Assembly: GCA_900541145.1 (NCBI GenBank) | Contig: UQIH01000003.1 | Span: 1 to 64,000, forward strand | Direction: 5' to 3' | DNA: 64,000 nt | From: an uncultured Collinsella sp. | Lineage (GTDB): Bacteria > Actinomycetota > Coriobacteriia > Coriobacteriales > Coriobacteriaceae | In this document: piece by piece, positions 17,697-25,969 of the stretch | How positions within the stretch are numbered: the first letter of the stretch is position 1 | How the letters are laid out: every line of letters starts with the position of its first letter | Notes under the pieces: model-generated | Database searches by the model: none | What the model was told of the DNA's origin: nothing | The model's input: the letters and a program-made list of their open reading frames with translations, nothing else | Made by a program: the position numbers and the translations under genes

Positions 17697-20600
17697 TTAC
17701 TGATTGGTAGGTTCGTTACCCAGGTCTTGCGAGGCGAGTTTCTGTTCTTCGCTAAACTCGTCCGCTTCGGCGAGTTCTTCGGCGGTAGCTTCCCTTGGAG
17801 CGGCCTCGTCGGCATCGCAATGATCGAAAACGAGTTGATAGGGGGCGATGTCGCGGCGGGAAAGCATGAGCTTTACCTCACGGCGCAAAGAACGCATGAC
17901 GCTGCCGCGATCGGTCTCCTTGCAGGTGGCGACAACGCGAATGGTCATAGCGGTGTTGCTAAGGTCGACCACGCCCTTGTAGAAGGGGCCATCGATAATG
18001 GCGGGAACGCGGTCATGCACGCTTTTGAGCTCGTCTTTAAGCACCTTTTCGACATAGGGTAGAGATTCTCCCACCGGGATGGTGATATCTATGCTGGCGT
18101 AAGAATTAAGTTTTGTCATGTTGGTGACATTCGAAATCGAGCTGTTGCGTAGGAGCAGGACATTGCCGTTGCCGTCATTGATCTTTGTGGTTCGCACACC
18201 AATCTCCATAACGGTGCCGGTATTGCCGCCAACCGAGATGACGTCTCCAACGCGGAACTCGCCTTCAAAGATAATAAAGAGCCCGCATAAGATATCCGTG
18301 ATGAGGTCTTTGGCTCCAAAGGAGACGGCGAGCGTGATGATACCTGCCGAGGCTAAAAGCGTTGCGGTATCGACACCCAAAACGCCGAGGCACCAATAGA
18401 GCATAGCGATGAGAGTTCCGTATTTTGTCAGGCTCGAGAGAAGTCGGCATATCGTCTCGCCGCGCGCTCCAAGCACATTGGACAACATGCGAAGAAGCGC
18501 CTGCGCGATTGCGCACACTGTGAGAGCCACACAGGCGTACATGATCGAAGCGGTGAGCGCGAATATGTTGAGACCGTGCTGCCAGTCGTTGCCCAGGATA
18601 TAGGTAAATACCGAACGCGGACCAAACAGAGCGTCTTTAAACAAGACGGCCAAAAAGACGATAAACACCGCGATGCCGGTAAACCATTTAAGGACTGTGC
18701 CGAGTTTTTGCTCGGGGGTTTTGTCCTCCCATTTAAAGGAGATGTTGAGCCATCGGCTAATGGCGCTTTCGCTGTGTTTGACACGGCCGTCGGACGTCGT
18801 GACGGTGATGTTGTGCCGTCTTGTCGCGAAATCGCCTTCGTGCTTCGAACGCTTTTCTTCGACTTTTATGGTGTCGAGCGTCAGCAACGGGTAGATAAGG
18901 GCAAAGCAAATGGCGGCGATGATTCCGGTTGCGATTGTGAGCGGAACGCGCTGGTGCATAAAGGAGTCTTCGGGTGCCGCGACGTAAACGTAATAGTCGC
19001 CAGTCTCCAAGCAGGAGGCGTAGAGTTTTTGGTTGTCGATGTAGACGAAGTCGCTAAAGCCATCTGCAAGCTGCTCGTCAGTCAGTCCTATTTCGGATGC
19101 TTTTTTCCCAAGAAGAAGGTCGTTGGGATGATATGCGACGGTACCGTCTTTTTTCTCGATTGCAAAGGCGAAGCCTCCGGCGCCCGCCTTGATGCCATCG
19201 AGCACTGCGTCGATCTTGGTGCTCTTGAGCATTTCTTCTAAGCGCATGGGGCGCACGGCAATCTGCACGATTCCGTCTGCAATGCCATCCTGATCGTAGA
19301 GTGCGACTCCGATGTACTGATATGTCTCGCCGGTGGTTCTGTTGATAGAGAGAGGCTGTATATATTCATCCTTGCCGCCCAAAAGCGAGCGGAACTCGTA
19401 GGAGGAGTCACCGTACTTGGTCGAAAGGCTGTAGGATCGCTGCGATGTGCTCGAGCTTGTCATATTGCCGTCGCCGTCGTAGAGATAAATTGACTCGATG
19501 TTGAGCGTGTTTGCCATGCTGTGCAGGTCGGCTCGCGTGGCGAGCTCTGGATTGTGCTCAACGATGTAGGCGATAATGTGGCAGGCAGTGGCATAGTGCT
19601 CGCTATATTGCCTCGTAAGCTCATCCTCGCGCAGCGCATTATTTTTGAGCGTTTGATCAATCTGCTCTAAGCGCTCCCGATTGACCGTCGCCTGGCTCGA
19701 AAGGGCAAAGAGCGTTTGCATATAGAAGGTTACTGCCAAAAGTAAGACGAGTCCTGCAATGGACAAGGCTGTTGCGCGCCTGCCCACGGAGGGGCTAAAC
19801 CGAAGGCCGCGACCGATCTTGACGTATTCGTGATGGTCGTGGTCGTCATGTTCGTCATCCGCTAGGACAAACAGGTCATAGAGTGCCACGGCGGCGACGA
19901 CTGCGATGAAGGCAAAGAGGATGACGCCCACGGTGATGTTGCGCGCGGAGGCGGTATCGCTTTCGGGGATGGCGAGAATGTAATAGGTGTCATCGACCAA
20001 CTTGACGCGACAATACAGGCTTGTGTTTTTGACGGAAGTGATGAATGTCTTGCCGTCTTCAAGATTGCCCACGTCGATGCCGTTGTCGAGTGCATCGGTA
20101 CCTATCATGTTCTGATCGGGATGGTAGGTGATCAGGTGTGTTTTTGCCGATACGGCGAGGACATATCCGTGACTGCCGAGCGAGATGTTCTTGAGCATGC
20201 TCTCGGCCGAGCCGGTGTCCTTGACAAGGGCGTGCAGCTCTTGGGGATTTTGCTCTACGATGACCATGGTGTCGTCATCGATTTTGGCGGCATAGTATCG
20301 CATGAGCCAGTCTTGATCGGGAAGATCGACCTCAACTGGATCGGAGGGCTTGCCGGTCTCGAAGCACTGACGTAGCTGGTTGAAGCGGGCACGGCTAAAA
20401 TCGGCTTTGGTGTCAGCCGCTTTGGCGATGATGGAGCCGTCACGTCGGGTAACGAGAACGTTATCGACCTTGAGCAGGTCCTTGAACTCGGCCATTTTGG
20501 CATCGGTCGCTTCATAACCGGCATCGTTGGCCGCCATAAATGCGATGCTTGCGGCGCGCGTGCGATACAGGTCATCAAATGTTTGGGTGTTGTCTTTCGT

Positions 20601-20780
20601 TTCCGACTGGGCCGTTTTAACGAGATCGGGGAGTTCGGCGGCAACGCGATCGAATTCTAAAGCGTATTCCTCTTGCGATAGACGCGTTTGCATCGAGGCG
20701 AGTAGGAGTCCCATCGCTAACGTGCAGACGGCTACGGCAATGGCAAGCGCCACGGACTTCTGTTTTAGTCGCTTGGACAT
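17697..20780 (-). CDS. Large mechanosensitive (MscS) channel fused to two extracytoplasmic Cache-like sensors
   Basis: A 1027-residue protein. An N-terminal TM (about 7-28) is followed by a first extracytoplasmic region (about 30-270) that resembles a Cache ligand-binding domain (GYVLAVSAKTHLITYHPD). Then come a TM, a His/Asp-rich cytoplasmic linker (DDEHDDHDHHEY), another TM, and a second Cache-like region (about 360-630, with AVRPMRLEEML and AIEKKDGTVAYHPNDLLLG). Further TMs lead to a C-terminal MscS domain with FEGEFRVGDVISVGG and an RNSSISNVTN segment. The layout suggests a channel gated or tuned by ligands as well as tension. It is the second gene of an operon with a solute-binding lipoprotein 12 bases upstream. 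Confidence 0.85.
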   Translation of the reverse strand: MSKRLKQKSVALAIAVAVCTLAMGLLLASMQTRLSQEEYALEFDRVAAELPDLVKTAQSETKDNTQTFDDLYRTRAASIAFMAANDAGYEATDAKMAEFKDLLKVDNVLVTRRDGSIIAKAADTKADFSRARFNQLRQCFETGKPSDPVEVDLPDQDWLMRYYAAKIDDDTMVIVEQNPQELHALVKDTGSAESMLKNISLGSHGYVLAVSAKTHLITYHPDQNMIGTDALDNGIDVGNLEDGKTFITSVKNTSLYCRVKLVDDTYYILAIPESDTASARNITVGVILFAFIAVVAAVALYDLFVLADDEHDDHDHHEYVKIGRGLRFSPSVGRRATALSIAGLVLLLAVTFYMQTLFALSSQATVNRERLEQIDQTLKNNALREDELTRQYSEHYATACHIIAYIVEHNPELATRADLHSMANTLNIESIYLYDGDGNMTSSSTSQRSYSLSTKYGDSSYEFRSLLGGKDEYIQPLSINRTTGETYQYIGVALYDQDGIADGIVQIAVRPMRLEEMLKSTKIDAVLDGIKAGAGGFAFAIEKKDGTVAYHPNDLLLGKKASEIGLTDEQLADGFSDFVYIDNQKLYASCLETGDYYVYVAAPEDSFMHQRVPLTIATGIIAAICFALIYPLLTLDTIKVEEKRSKHEGDFATRRHNITVTTSDGRVKHSESAISRWLNISFKWEDKTPEQKLGTVLKWFTGIAVFIVFLAVLFKDALFGPRSVFTYILGNDWQHGLNIFALTASIMYACVALTVCAIAQALLRMLSNVLGARGETICRLLSSLTKYGTLIAMLYWCLGVLGVDTATLLASAGIITLAVSFGAKDLITDILCGLFIIFEGEFRVGDVISVGGNTGTVMEIGVRTTKINDGNGNVLLLRNSSISNVTNMTKLNSYASIDITIPVGESLPYVEKVLKDELKSVHDRVPAIIDGPFYKGVVDLSNTAMTIRVVATCKETDRGSVMRSLRREVKLMLSRRDIAPYQLVFDHCDADEAAPREATAEELAEADEFSEEQKLASQDLGNEPTNQ

Positions 20781-20792
20781 GGGTGGACTTCC

Positions 20793-21632
20793 TTAGTTCC
20801 ATTTCTCGATGAGCGTATCGATTGTTTTGTCTTTGAGCATTGAGCGTACTTCGGCGGCAAGTTTGGGTGAAAGCTCAGAGCCCTTCTGCGTTGCGACGGC
20901 GTAGCGCTGTGGGTTGATGCCAAAATCGGGCAGGACGGTGCGCTCGTCATCGAGATAGGTTTTGGCAATTGCGCCATCGGTCGCCATGGCGTCGACGTCG
21001 CCGGCTTCCAATGCGCGGGAAAGCTCAGCGTAGCTTGCATATTGGCTCAGATGCCATGTGTCGTAGTCAATGTTGCCGCTCTTGGCATCCTGCTGCTGGG
21101 GGATGCCGTCCGAAAGCCCCAGCTCCAAAAACTTCGCGGCAAGTTGAGGTGCAGCGTTTGTTCCGGATACCGTGCCAATTGTTCCGCCCTTAAGCTGGGA
21201 GAAGGATTGAATGAGCGATGTATTTTCGACAACAAGAATTACCGAGTCGGTGTAATAGGCGGCAGAGAAGTCAAACAGCTTTTTGCGTTCGTTGCTTATC
21301 GAGTAGCACGCGATCAGGCAATCGACTTTTCCCGACGAGAGCATTTCTTCGCGTGTCTCGGGCGTTACGGATATAAACGAACAGCCTCCATAGCCAAGAC
21401 GGCTTGCCAACTCGTTGGCGAGGTCGATTTCGAATCCGTAGTATTTGCCGTTGTTGGGATTACGCTCGCTAAACCCGACGATATCCGAGCGGACGCCTAC
21501 GTTCAGCCTGGCCTTGCCGGACATGCCGGAATGACTGTTCGAGCAGGCTGGCAGTACCACAGCTGCCAGTGTGGCTCCGGCTGCCGAGATTGCCAACCGG
21601 CAGGCCTTTCGGCGTGTGACTGAATGGTCCAT
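20793..21632 (-). CDS. Solute-binding lipoprotein, family 3 (amino acid type)
   Basis: A 279-residue periplasmic-binding-protein-type (SBP_bac_3) lipoprotein. The signal peptide has twin arginines near its start (TRRKACRLA), then a hydrophobic stretch and a lipobox VLPAC. The mature domain shows YGFEIDLANELASRLG and GTVSGTNA. The ATG at 21632 is chosen because GAGGA is seven bases upstream; an ATG two codons earlier is too close to it. No ABC permease or ATPase is present. Instead the MscS-like sensor channel follows 12 bases later, so the protein may deliver a ligand to that channel's Cache domains. Confidence 0.87.
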   Translation of the reverse strand: MDHSVTRRKACRLAISAAGATLAAVVLPACSNSHSGMSGKARLNVGVRSDIVGFSERNPNNGKYYGFEIDLANELASRLGYGGCSFISVTPETREEMLSSGKVDCLIACYSISNERKKLFDFSAAYYTDSVILVVENTSLIQSFSQLKGGTIGTVSGTNAAPQLAAKFLELGLSDGIPQQQDAKSGNIDYDTWHLSQYASYAELSRALEAGDVDAMATDGAIAKTYLDDERTVLPDFGINPQRYAVATQKGSELSPKLAAEVRSMLKDKTIDTLIEKWN

Positions 21633-21883
21633 TTGCATTCCTCACGACGAATGTTCAGTCCTTTAATGATACGGACGGGCAAGTATGGAACAGCCGCGAA
21701 GCGGCGGGTAAACGCAGGGTTGAGGTGGAGGGCAATCCTGACGGGATTTGGTGCTTTACCGCTAAATGGATGCCCTCATTCTGCAATGGGCGGTGGGTCT
21801 TGTCGCATATGGGACAATAGCGGACGGTTGGGTGCTGGCATAAACGGCGCTCACGTATTCGTTTTGCTTGCTAAGGAGTACCC

Positions 21884-22588
21884 ATGGGCGTCGTCGATCC
21901 CTTTTCTGTTGCTCGGGCCGCGGGGCTTGAGCTGACCGGGACGTCCGAGGGGCTCACGCTCACCGACGGCTCGATGGAGCTGCGTGCCGATTTTACCCGC
22001 ATGCTGCCGCGGCTCAAGCAGGGCCGTCTGCAGCAAGAGTTGTTGGTAAAGGCTGCGCGCGCAAAAGGCGTCGAGTGCCCGTGGGCAATCGATGCCACGG
22101 CAGGCTTTGGCGAGGATTCGCTGCTGCTGGCGGCCGCGGGCTTTACCGTCGATCTGTATGAGCAGGATTGCGTGATCGCGGCGCTCCTCAAGGATGCTTT
22201 GGATCGCGCGGCAGATGAACCGGCGCTTGCGACAGCCGTGGCGCGCATGCGCTTGCATGCGGGCGAGGACAGCATTGCCGGCCTTCGCCATACAGCTGAG
22301 TTGATCGGGCGGGGCGAGCTTGCCGCTCCCGATGCGGTGTACCTGGACCCCATGTTTCCCGAGCGCACCAAGAGCGCGGCGGTGAAAAAGAAGTTCCAGC
22401 TGCTGCATCACTTGGAGCAGCCGTGCGCCGATGAGGAGGCGCTGGTCCAGGCAGCGCTTGCGGTGCATCCGCGCAAAGTCGTTATCAAACGGCCGGTGAA
22501 GGGCCCGTTGCTCGCCGGCATAAAGCCGAGCTATCAGCTTGCGGGCAAGGCCGTTCGTTACGATGTTTTGGTGCCGCCGCGCCCGTAG
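21884..22588 (+). CDS. rsmJ: RsmJ-like 16S rRNA m2G1516 methyltransferase
   Basis: A 234-residue SAM-dependent methyltransferase of the RsmJ family (N2-methylation of G1516 of 16S rRNA). It has the motif I region DATAGFGEDSLLLA, the catalytic YLDPMFPER, and a C-terminal KRPVKGPLL segment. The length matches RsmJ (about 250). AAGGAG lies upstream of the ATG at 21884. A single gene, divergent from the SBP/MscS operon. Confidence 0.85.
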   Translation: MGVVDPFSVARAAGLELTGTSEGLTLTDGSMELRADFTRMLPRLKQGRLQQELLVKAARAKGVECPWAIDATAGFGEDSLLLAAAGFTVDLYEQDCVIAALLKDALDRAADEPALATAVARMRLHAGEDSIAGLRHTAELIGRGELAAPDAVYLDPMFPERTKSAAVKKKFQLLHHLEQPCADEEALVQAALAVHPRKVVIKRPVKGPLLAGIKPSYQLAGKAVRYDVLVPPRP

Positions 22589-22636
22589 CTTGCGTGCGAT
22601 GGTTGGCGCTCCGTCAGTGCCGTGCCGATGTGGGGT

Positions 22637-22933
22637 CTATTTCCAAGGGTGCGACGTCAGGTGCCAGCCGCCGCAGTATTCGCATTTGTAGCAGGCTAAG
22701 CCGCGCCGCCCGCGGTTTTCGCAGTCGGCCATAACGGCCTCGGCCTCGGCGCGCGTGTCGTAACGGTTTTTGCGTTCGCACGACTTGTAGCGCCAGGCTT
22801 CATCGCGCTCGGCGTTCAGAGCGTCGCGGCGCTCGTCTTCGCGCGCAAACAGGTCGCTCATATCGCCGCCCGTGGCAGCGCCCAAAAACTCGCTTTTGGC
22901 TTTTGACCAAGCGGCTCGCTTTTTGCTCCCCAT
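22637..22933 (-). CDS. Small zinc-ribbon-like protein, unknown function
   Basis: A 98-residue basic protein. The C-terminal half has CERKNRYDTRAEAE, then a Cys (ADC), then YKCEYCGGWHLTSHP, which together look like a small zinc-binding fold (CxxC plus His) also found in phage-associated and Actinomycetota proteins. The ATG at 22933 has GAGGGG upstream at ten bases. A TTG at 22954 is less likely. The function is unknown, and nucleic acid binding is a guess. Confidence 0.65.
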   Translation of the reverse strand: MGSKKRAAWSKAKSEFLGAATGGDMSDLFAREDERRDALNAERDEAWRYKSCERKNRYDTRAEAEAVMADCENRGRRGLACYKCEYCGGWHLTSHPWK

Positions 22934-23010
22934 CTGCTTCGTGCCCCTCTTCAAACGCTGGTATCATTGCCCAATCAAAGTGATACCAATAAACGTGAGG
23001 TCGCCGCGTG

Positions 23011-23499
23011 ATGATCAGAAAAACCCTCGATACCGACATTCCCGCCGTCATGGCTATCTACGACGCTGCCCGCGCCTTTATGCGCGCGCATGGCAACGCC
23101 ACGCAATGGCCCGAGGGCACGCCTTCTGCCGAGCAGCTGGCTGCCGATATCGCCGCCGGTGGCAGCTATGTGTGCGAAGTCGACGGTCGCGTGGTGGCGA
23201 CGTTTGCCTTTTTACCGGGCCCGGACGAGTGCTATGACGTAATTGAGGACGGTCAATGGCGTAGCGACACTCCGTACGCCGTGCTGCACCGTGTGGCGTC
23301 CGATGGCACCGTGCACGGTATCGCGGCTGCGATGTTTGCCTTTGCCAAGGAACGTATCGACCATCTGCGTATCGACACGCACCAAGACAACCTGCCTATG
23401 CAGGGCGCCATCGCCAAGGCCGGGTTTAAGCGCGCCGGTATCGTATATGTGTCGGACGGTACGCCGCGCGTCGCGTTTGATTGGCTGCGCGAGGCATAA
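23011..23499 (+). CDS. GNAT-family N-acetyltransferase
   Basis: A 162-residue GNAT acetyltransferase with the usual order of motifs: an N-terminal strand IRKTLDTDIPAVMAIYDAA, an acetyl-CoA region in the middle (HGIAAAMFAFAKER), and a C-terminal DNLPMQGAIAKAGFKRAGIV, in which N and the AGF turn are typical. The substrate is unknown. The start is ATG 23011; a GTG directly before it (23008) is also possible. A terminator follows at 23534. Confidence 0.85.
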   Translation: MIRKTLDTDIPAVMAIYDAARAFMRAHGNATQWPEGTPSAEQLAADIAAGGSYVCEVDGRVVATFAFLPGPDECYDVIEDGQWRSDTPYAVLHRVASDGTVHGIAAAMFAFAKERIDHLRIDTHQDNLPMQGAIAKAGFKRAGIVYVSDGTPRVAFDWLREA

Positions 23500-23533
23500 A
23501 GGCCGAGTCGCATACCAGCGTTTCACCGAAATG

Positions 23534-23559
23534 AAAATGGCCCCGAGTGGGGCCATTTT
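23534..23559 (+). terminator. Rho-independent terminator after the GNAT gene
   Basis: AAAATGGCCCC and GGGGCCATTTT with a four-base loop GAGT, then a T run. Confidence 0.85.
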
Positions 23560-23619
23560 TGGTAAAACGCGTTGTTGTGGGGCTCGCGTTGTTATCGCCC
23601 CAGATGAGCCCGGGCAGAC

Positions 23620-23728
23620 AAAAAGGGGAGGTGCCGGCTTTCGCAAGGCGCGAACCTACGAAAATCGCCGCGCGGCAACGCAGGGCGATGAGCTCGGTCG
23701 GGGGATAGGGCCCGCTTCGCCCGCCGGC
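23620..23728 (-). ncRNA. Candidate structured RNA of about 108 nt (unassigned)
   Basis: On the minus strand, TACAAT (plus 23735-23740) precedes a GC-rich segment whose ends can pair (GCCGGC near both ends). It contains an inner ATCGCC/GGCGAT hairpin and a GGGCGAA/TTCGC-CC helix, and it ends in CCCC followed by five Ts. No protein family matches the frames over it. Size and rod-like fold resemble 4.5S or 6S RNA, but the SRP domain IV motif is absent and I cannot assign it. It could equally be just a GC-rich intergenic region. Confidence 0.3.
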
Positions 23729-23804
23729 CCGTAAATTGTATCATCCAGTGTGGAATGAGGACGCCCGTTGCCGCGTGCGATGGGCTTGCAATAAGAGGAG
23801 AGCC

Positions 23805-25805
23805 ATGTCGAAGCAAGCGGTCGTTGGAATCTTGGCGCATGTCGATGCCGGCAAGACCACGTTGGCCGAGGCCATGCTATTCAACGCGGGCCGCATTCGC
23901 AAGCGCGGCCGCGTGGACAATGGCGATTCGCATCTGGATACGAACGAGATTGAGCGCGAGCGTGGCATCACGATCTTCTCGTCGCAGGCCGTGCTCGACC
24001 ATGGTGATACCCACGTCATGCTCGTGGATGCACCAGGGCATGTCGATTTTTCTGCCGAGGCGGAGCGCACATTGCGTGCGCTCGACTACGCGATTTTGGT
24101 TGTGGGCGCCAACGATGGCGTGCAGGGGCACACCGAAACCCTGTGGCGCCTGCTTGCACGCTATGACATTCCGACGTTCATCTATATCAACAAAATCGAT
24201 TTGGAGAATCCAGGCCGCGATGTTTTGCTGGCACAACTCGGGCAGCGTCTTTCCGAGGGCTGTCTGGATGCCAACGAGCTGCTGGCGGGCGGCGCCGTTC
24301 AGGAGGACGCTGCTGCGTTGGACGAAGCGGCGCTCGAGGAGTTTCTAGAGGCGGGTGAGCTTTCCGCCGCGACGCTGTCGCGCATGGTTGCCGAGCGTAA
24401 GCTCTTTCCCTGTTTTGCCGGCTCGGCGCTCAAAGACCAGGGCGTGGACGAGCTGCTGGATGGTATGTGCACGCTGATGCGCGAACAGGCATGGTACCCG
24501 GAGTTTGCCGCGCGCGTCTACCGCGTGAGCCGAGGGGATCGCGACGAGCGCTTGGCATGGGTTAAAGTGACCGGCGGCACGCTGCATGCCAAACAGGTGA
24601 TCAACGGACGCTCCGGTGCCGAGGCATGGGAGCAGAAGGTCGATCAGGTACGCATCTATAACGGCGATAAGTATGAGCTTGCCCAAGAAGTTGCTGCTGG
24701 CGGTATTTGTGCCGTGACGGGTCTTGCGCACGTTCGCCCGGGGGACGCCCTGGGCGCGGAGCCCGCGGGCGATGCGCCCGTCATTGCGTCAGTTCTCACC
24801 TATACGGTGCTTCCGGGCGAAAACGATGTCCATGCGGTGTTCAAAGCACTGACTGAGTTGGCGGACGAAGATCCCATGCTCGGCGTAAGCTGGAATACGC
24901 ATCTCGAGCAGATTCACCTGCAGCTGATGGGCGCCGTGCAACTCGAGGTCGTGCAGCGGGTGTTGGCAGATCGTTTTGGCCTTTCGATTGCGTTTGAGCC
25001 CGGCGGCATTCTCTATAAGGAGACTATTTCGCAGCCGGTCGAGGGCGCGGGCCACTTTGAGCCACTGCGCCACTATGCCGAGGTGCATCTGCGCTTGGAG
25101 CCGTTGCCAGCGGGTTCGGGCGTGCAATTTGGCACCGTGACCTCGACCGACGAGCTCGATCTTAACTGGCAGCGTTTGGCGCTCACCAACGCCATGGAGC
25201 GCGATCATCTGGGCGTGCTGACCGGCTCGCCCATCACCGATGTGCGCATTACGCTCACGGGCGGCCGCGCGCATGCCAAGCACACCGAGGGCGGCGACTT
25301 TCGCCAGGCCACGTACCGCGCGATTCGCCAGGGGCTCATGCAGGCGCGTGAGGCCGGCGCGGCAGTGCTGTTGGAGCCGTGGTATCGCTTTGAGCTCGAG
25401 GTGCCGGGGGAGTGCGTGGGCCGGGCGCTCTCGGATGCCACGCGCATGGGTGCCGAGTACGAGTCGCCGACGATGGCGGGAGACCGGGCGAAGCTTGTGG
25501 GTCGCGTGCCGGCTTCCGAGGTGCAGGATTACGCGCTGGAGGTGGCTGCCTACACGAGCGGTCGCGGGCATCTGTACCTGGAGTTCGCCGGCTATGCGGC
25601 TTGCCATGATGTCGAGCACGTAATCGAGACGGCCGCCTATGAGCCCGAGGCCGATCTGCCCAACACGCCCGACTCGGTCTTTTGCTCTCACGGCGCCGGC
25701 TACACGGTCAAATGGTACGACGTACCCGCCGCAGCTCACGTAAAGGTCGATCCCGCCACCTTCCGCTCCTATCGCCCCGCCGACCCCACCTTCTTCTGCC
25801 ATTAG
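23805..25805 (+). CDS. TetM/TetO-like ribosomal-protection-type GTPase
   Basis: A 666-residue EF-G-like GTPase close to tetracycline ribosomal protection proteins (usual length about 640). It has G1 AHVDAGKTT, G2 ERERGITI, G3 DAPGHVDF and G4 NKID, followed by domains II to V with LQLMGAVQLEVVQ and a conserved GGRAHAKHTEGGDFRQA segment. It releases tetracycline from the ribosome in true Tet proteins. This diverged chromosomal copy may instead be a house-keeping translation factor. The ATG at 23805 has AGAGGAG upstream. No mobile element flanks it. Confidence 0.8.
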   Translation: MSKQAVVGILAHVDAGKTTLAEAMLFNAGRIRKRGRVDNGDSHLDTNEIERERGITIFSSQAVLDHGDTHVMLVDAPGHVDFSAEAERTLRALDYAILVVGANDGVQGHTETLWRLLARYDIPTFIYINKIDLENPGRDVLLAQLGQRLSEGCLDANELLAGGAVQEDAAALDEAALEEFLEAGELSAATLSRMVAERKLFPCFAGSALKDQGVDELLDGMCTLMREQAWYPEFAARVYRVSRGDRDERLAWVKVTGGTLHAKQVINGRSGAEAWEQKVDQVRIYNGDKYELAQEVAAGGICAVTGLAHVRPGDALGAEPAGDAPVIASVLTYTVLPGENDVHAVFKALTELADEDPMLGVSWNTHLEQIHLQLMGAVQLEVVQRVLADRFGLSIAFEPGGILYKETISQPVEGAGHFEPLRHYAEVHLRLEPLPAGSGVQFGTVTSTDELDLNWQRLALTNAMERDHLGVLTGSPITDVRITLTGGRAHAKHTEGGDFRQATYRAIRQGLMQAREAGAAVLLEPWYRFELEVPGECVGRALSDATRMGAEYESPTMAGDRAKLVGRVPASEVQDYALEVAAYTSGRGHLYLEFAGYAACHDVEHVIETAAYEPEADLPNTPDSVFCSHGAGYTVKWYDVPAAAHVKVDPATFRSYRPADPTFFCH

Positions 25806-25907
25806 GGGACGGGGTAGAAATGGTAGATTTTTGAACCCTCTGATCCTTGACTAATTGATTTTGGCGCCGACGCTGCAAGAGGGACAGTCCCTTTGTCACC
25901 TGCTGAT

Positions 25908-25935
25908 GGTATAACTCGGTATAAGTTGGTATAAC
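25908..25935. promoter_or_regulatory. Three direct GGTATAA repeats with a 10-bp period
   Basis: GGTATAAC, GGTATAAG and GGTATAAC begin at 25908, 25918 and 25928, one helical turn apart, 35-60 bases before the start of the AAA+ ATPase gene. GTTACC and TTTACC follow. The layout suggests an operator for cooperative binding. A small GGGACAGTCCC palindrome lies at 25881. Confidence 0.5.
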
Positions 25936-25969
25936 TGTTACCAGGGTTTACCGATTAGAGGAGGCCGAC

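Noticed and set aside
23620..23728. SRP (4.5S) RNA gene
   Set aside because: The conserved domain IV motif (GGAAGGA with AGCAGC) is absent on both strands.
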